Assembly: GCF_001612845.1 (NCBI RefSeq)
Contig: NZ_BDBF01000054.1
Span: 1-53,221, forward strand
DNA from: Nocardia elegans NBRC 108235
GTDB lineage: Bacteria; Actinomycetota; Actinomycetes; Mycobacteriales; Mycobacteriaceae
Length of the DNA: 53,221 bases
Reading direction: 5' to 3'
This document shows, one piece after another, positions 51,547 to 53,221 of this stretch. The stretch's first letter is position 1. Each line of letters starts with the position of its first letter. Under the pieces are notes generated by a model. That model did no database searches. It was not told the origin of the DNA and saw only the letters and a program-made list of their open reading frames with translations. The translations under genes were made by a program, and so were the position numbers.

Positions 51547-52149
51547 TCAGGGCCGGAAGGCGCGAAGTGTGAGCTCCACCAGTGCGTCGGCGTACGCGTC
51601 GTCGAGCGGCCCGTACCGCAGCAGCCACCGCTGATACACCGGGGCATACAGCATTTCGAGCATCAGATCGAGGTCGGCATCCGCCCGGACCTGCCCCGCC
51701 GCCTGCGCGCTGCGTAACCGCTCCTTCTTGGCCTCGTCGACGGGACGCCGCAACTGCCGGTCGTACTGTGCGGCCAGTTCCGGATCGTTGATGATCTCGG
51801 TGTTGAGCGCCCGCACCGGTTTCTCGAAGTCCGCATCGGCGAATTCCGCGACTGTCGCTCGCATCACGAGTTTCAGATCCGCCTCGATATCCCCGGTGTC
51901 CGGCAGCGAGATGCCCTGCCCGTCGGATTCGCTCAGGTGCAGGAACGATTCGAAGATCACCGCGCCCTTGGACGGCCACCAGCGATAGATCGTCTGTTTA
52001 CCGACCCCCGCACGCGCGGCGATCGCCTCGATCGAGACCTTCCGATACCCGACCTCGGAGATCAACTCGCGAGTGGCCGCCAGAATCGCCTGCCGTGACT
52101 TCTCGCTGCGCCGGGTGCTGTCGGGTTCGGGTTTCGCGGTAGCGGACAC
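51547..52149 (-). CDS. TetR-family regulator, divergent from SDR
   Basis: 200 residues from GTG 52149, with AGGG about 9-12 nt upstream. The helix-turn-helix is RQAILAATRELISEVGYRKVSIEAIAARAGVGKQTIYRWWPSKGAVIFESF, followed by a TetR_C-type helical ligand domain (RATVAEFADADFEKPVRALNTEIINDPELAAQYDRQL). It is divergent from the SDR gene; the shared region holds two copies of CCGAGACGAGACGG and a palindrome, so it most likely represses the SDR gene and itself. The ligand is unknown, perhaps the SDR substrate. Confidence 0.92.
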   Translation of the reverse strand: MSATAKPEPDSTRRSEKSRQAILAATRELISEVGYRKVSIEAIAARAGVGKQTIYRWWPSKGAVIFESFLHLSESDGQGISLPDTGDIEADLKLVMRATVAEFADADFEKPVRALNTEIINDPELAAQYDRQLRRPVDEAKKERLRSAQAAGQVRADADLDLMLEMLYAPVYQRWLLRYGPLDDAYADALVELTLRAFRP

Positions 52150-52171
52150 GCGGCCGACCCTAGCATTTCTA

Positions 52172-52246
52172 CCGAGACGAGACGGTTCGTGTTGACAATT
52201 CGAGACGCGACCACCACACTTGCCCGAGACGAGACGGACCGTCTCG
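52172..52246. promoter_or_regulatory. SDR promoter flanked by TetR operator repeats
   Basis: CCGAGACGAGACGG occurs at 52172-52185 and 52224-52237. The second copy runs into the perfect 17-nt palindrome CGAGACGGACCGTCTCG (52230-52246). Between them TTGACA (52192-52197), a 17-base spacer and CACACT (52215-52220) form a consensus-like promoter, so one site lies upstream of the -35 and the other covers the start of transcription, a usual design for repression. Confidence 0.8.
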
Positions 52247-52264
52247 AAACGAGAGGATGTGGAT

Positions 52265-53086
52265 ATGACCACTGGTAAGACCTGGTTCATCACCGGCGCT
52301 TCCCGTGGGCTGGGGCGTGCGTTCACCGAGGCCGCCTTGCATGCCGGTGATCGAGTGGTCGGGGCCGCTCGTGACGTCGAACCGCTACGGGACCTCGCTG
52401 TGGCACATCCGGATCGGCTTTTTCCGCTCAGCGTGGACGTGTCGGATCGCCGGGCCGTATTCGAGGCCGTCGAGCGGGCCGTTGCGCTGGTCGGCGATCT
52501 CGACGTCGTGGTGAACAACGCGGGCGGCATGCTCTACGGCATGGTCGAGGAGGCGACCGAGGACCAGATCCGCGCGCATCTGGATGTCAACTTCTTCGGC
52601 GCGGTGTGGGTGGTCCAAGCCGTGCTGCCGCGGCTGCGCGCACAGGGTCACGGCCGCATCCTGCAGGTCACCTCGATGGGAACCGCCGGCGGTATGGCCG
52701 CCGTCGGCTACTACGGCGCCGGGAAGGCGGCGCTGGCCTCGCTGACCGAAGCTCTGGCGATGGAGGTCGAACCCTTCGGAATCAAGGTCACCAACCTGGA
52801 AATGGGCGGTTACGACACCGGCCTGTTCACCGCGGGAACGACCGCCACCGCGGCCCTGCCGCACTACGAACCACTGCGCGAAGAACTCGCACGCATGTGG
52901 GGCGACGAATCCGGTCCGGCGCCGAGTTCGGCGTCGCCGGTGATCATGCAACTGGTCGAACTGGAGGATCCGCCGCGACGTCTGATCGTGGGCGGCAACT
53001 CGTTCGATCAGGTCGCCGACCTTTATGCGGCGCGCTCCGACGGCTATCGAGCCTGGGAGTCGCTCAGCCGATTGGCCCCCGGCTGA
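52265..53086 (+). CDS. SDR-family oxidoreductase
   Basis: 273 residues from ATG 52265 (MTTGKTWFITGASRGLGRAF); an upstream ATG-type start would overlap the operator. Classical SDR: TGASRGLG for NAD(P), NNAGG, catalytic Ser in VTSMGTAGG, and YGAGK with Tyr and Lys. The RD at the end of the second strand (AARDVEP) suggests an NADPH preference. The region after the active site has VTNLEMGGYDTGLF. The substrate is unknown. It is under the adjacent TetR operator. Confidence 0.92.
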   Translation: MTTGKTWFITGASRGLGRAFTEAALHAGDRVVGAARDVEPLRDLAVAHPDRLFPLSVDVSDRRAVFEAVERAVALVGDLDVVVNNAGGMLYGMVEEATEDQIRAHLDVNFFGAVWVVQAVLPRLRAQGHGRILQVTSMGTAGGMAAVGYYGAGKAALASLTEALAMEVEPFGIKVTNLEMGGYDTGLFTAGTTATAALPHYEPLREELARMWGDESGPAPSSASPVIMQLVELEDPPRRLIVGGNSFDQVADLYAARSDGYRAWESLSRLAPG

Positions 53087-53221
53087 TGGGCGGGCGGGTG
53101 AACTATTCGTGCAAACCTGAGCCGTCCGTGCGGAAATCGGGCTGTTGCGTTTTGGGGTGGGTGGTGCGTAGCGCCGTCCACCCTGAAATGTTGGTTGTGG
53201 TGACGGGTATGGGGTTGGTGG
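53087..53221. other. right-end non-coding stretch
   Basis: 135 bases after the SDR stop. I see no terminator hairpin or open frame in it. Confidence 0.5.

Overview
The window is high-GC actinobacterial DNA, most like Nocardia or a close mycolic-acid relative. The evidence is GTG/TTG starts, actinobacterial families (LysX, a secreted AroQ-type chorismate mutase, cutinase, LCP, DUF5926, DUF6474, septum-formation protein) and PE/PPE/EspG proteins. From memory of the Mycobacterium tuberculosis map, many genes follow the Rv3859c to Rv3834c block in the same order and relative orientation: gltB, gltD, an Rv3847-like gene, sodA, Rv3843c-like, glpQ1, bfrB, LCP, DUF2470, pheA, phosphoglycerate-mutase-like, Rv3836-like, Rv3835-like and serS. 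Other genes sit inside that backbone.

Layout. 1-8.3 kb: truncated DUF4407 membrane gene, secreted chorismate mutase, a 718-base gap with stem-loops, then gltBD with a strong terminator. 8.5-15 kb: cutinase, two tandem Asp/His-rich secreted miniproteins, a histidine phosphatase, lysX and a divergent S4-domain gene. 15-19.6 kb (minus strand): RraA, SRPBCC and a copper run (DUF6474, membrane protein, YcnI, CopC, CopD). 19.8-23.7 kb: TM0106-type RecB-like protein overlapping htpG. 23.8-29.2 kb: secreted lipase, SDR with divergent TetR, VOC, DinB and WYL regulator. 29.2-31.7 kb: GDT1/TMEM165-type manganese transporter under a yybP-ykoY riboswitch, a conserved hypothetical and SodA carrying the manganese-type Gln145. 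31.9-36.3 kb: hypothetical, rhodanese, DUF4328, GlpQ1 and DUF5926, with a gap holding an orphan terminator and three tandem DnaA-box-like 9-mers. 36.4-41.4 kb: two ferritins, LCP, CPBP, DUF2470 and a hypothetical, with two iron-box-like sites. 41.4-48.5 kb: pheA and a phosphatase, an inserted EspG-PPE-PE cassette, metallopeptidase, septum-formation protein and serS. 48.6-53.1 kb: GGDEF-EAL protein with a broken GGDEF motif, DMT transporter, and a divergent TetR/SDR pair with a well-defined operator.

Themes. Metal homeostasis recurs: copper operon, Mn riboswitch with exporter and SodA, ferritins with iron boxes, and His/Asp-rich exported miniproteins. Several genes carry a TANNNT -10 element 6-8 nt before the start codon, suggesting leaderless transcripts. 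The least explained items are the paired miniproteins, the second ferritin with its ferroxidase Glu replaced by Lys, the EspG/PPE/PE insertion without visible ESX machinery genes, and the DnaA-box cluster. I found no CRISPR array, tRNA, rRNA, transposase or phage gene.
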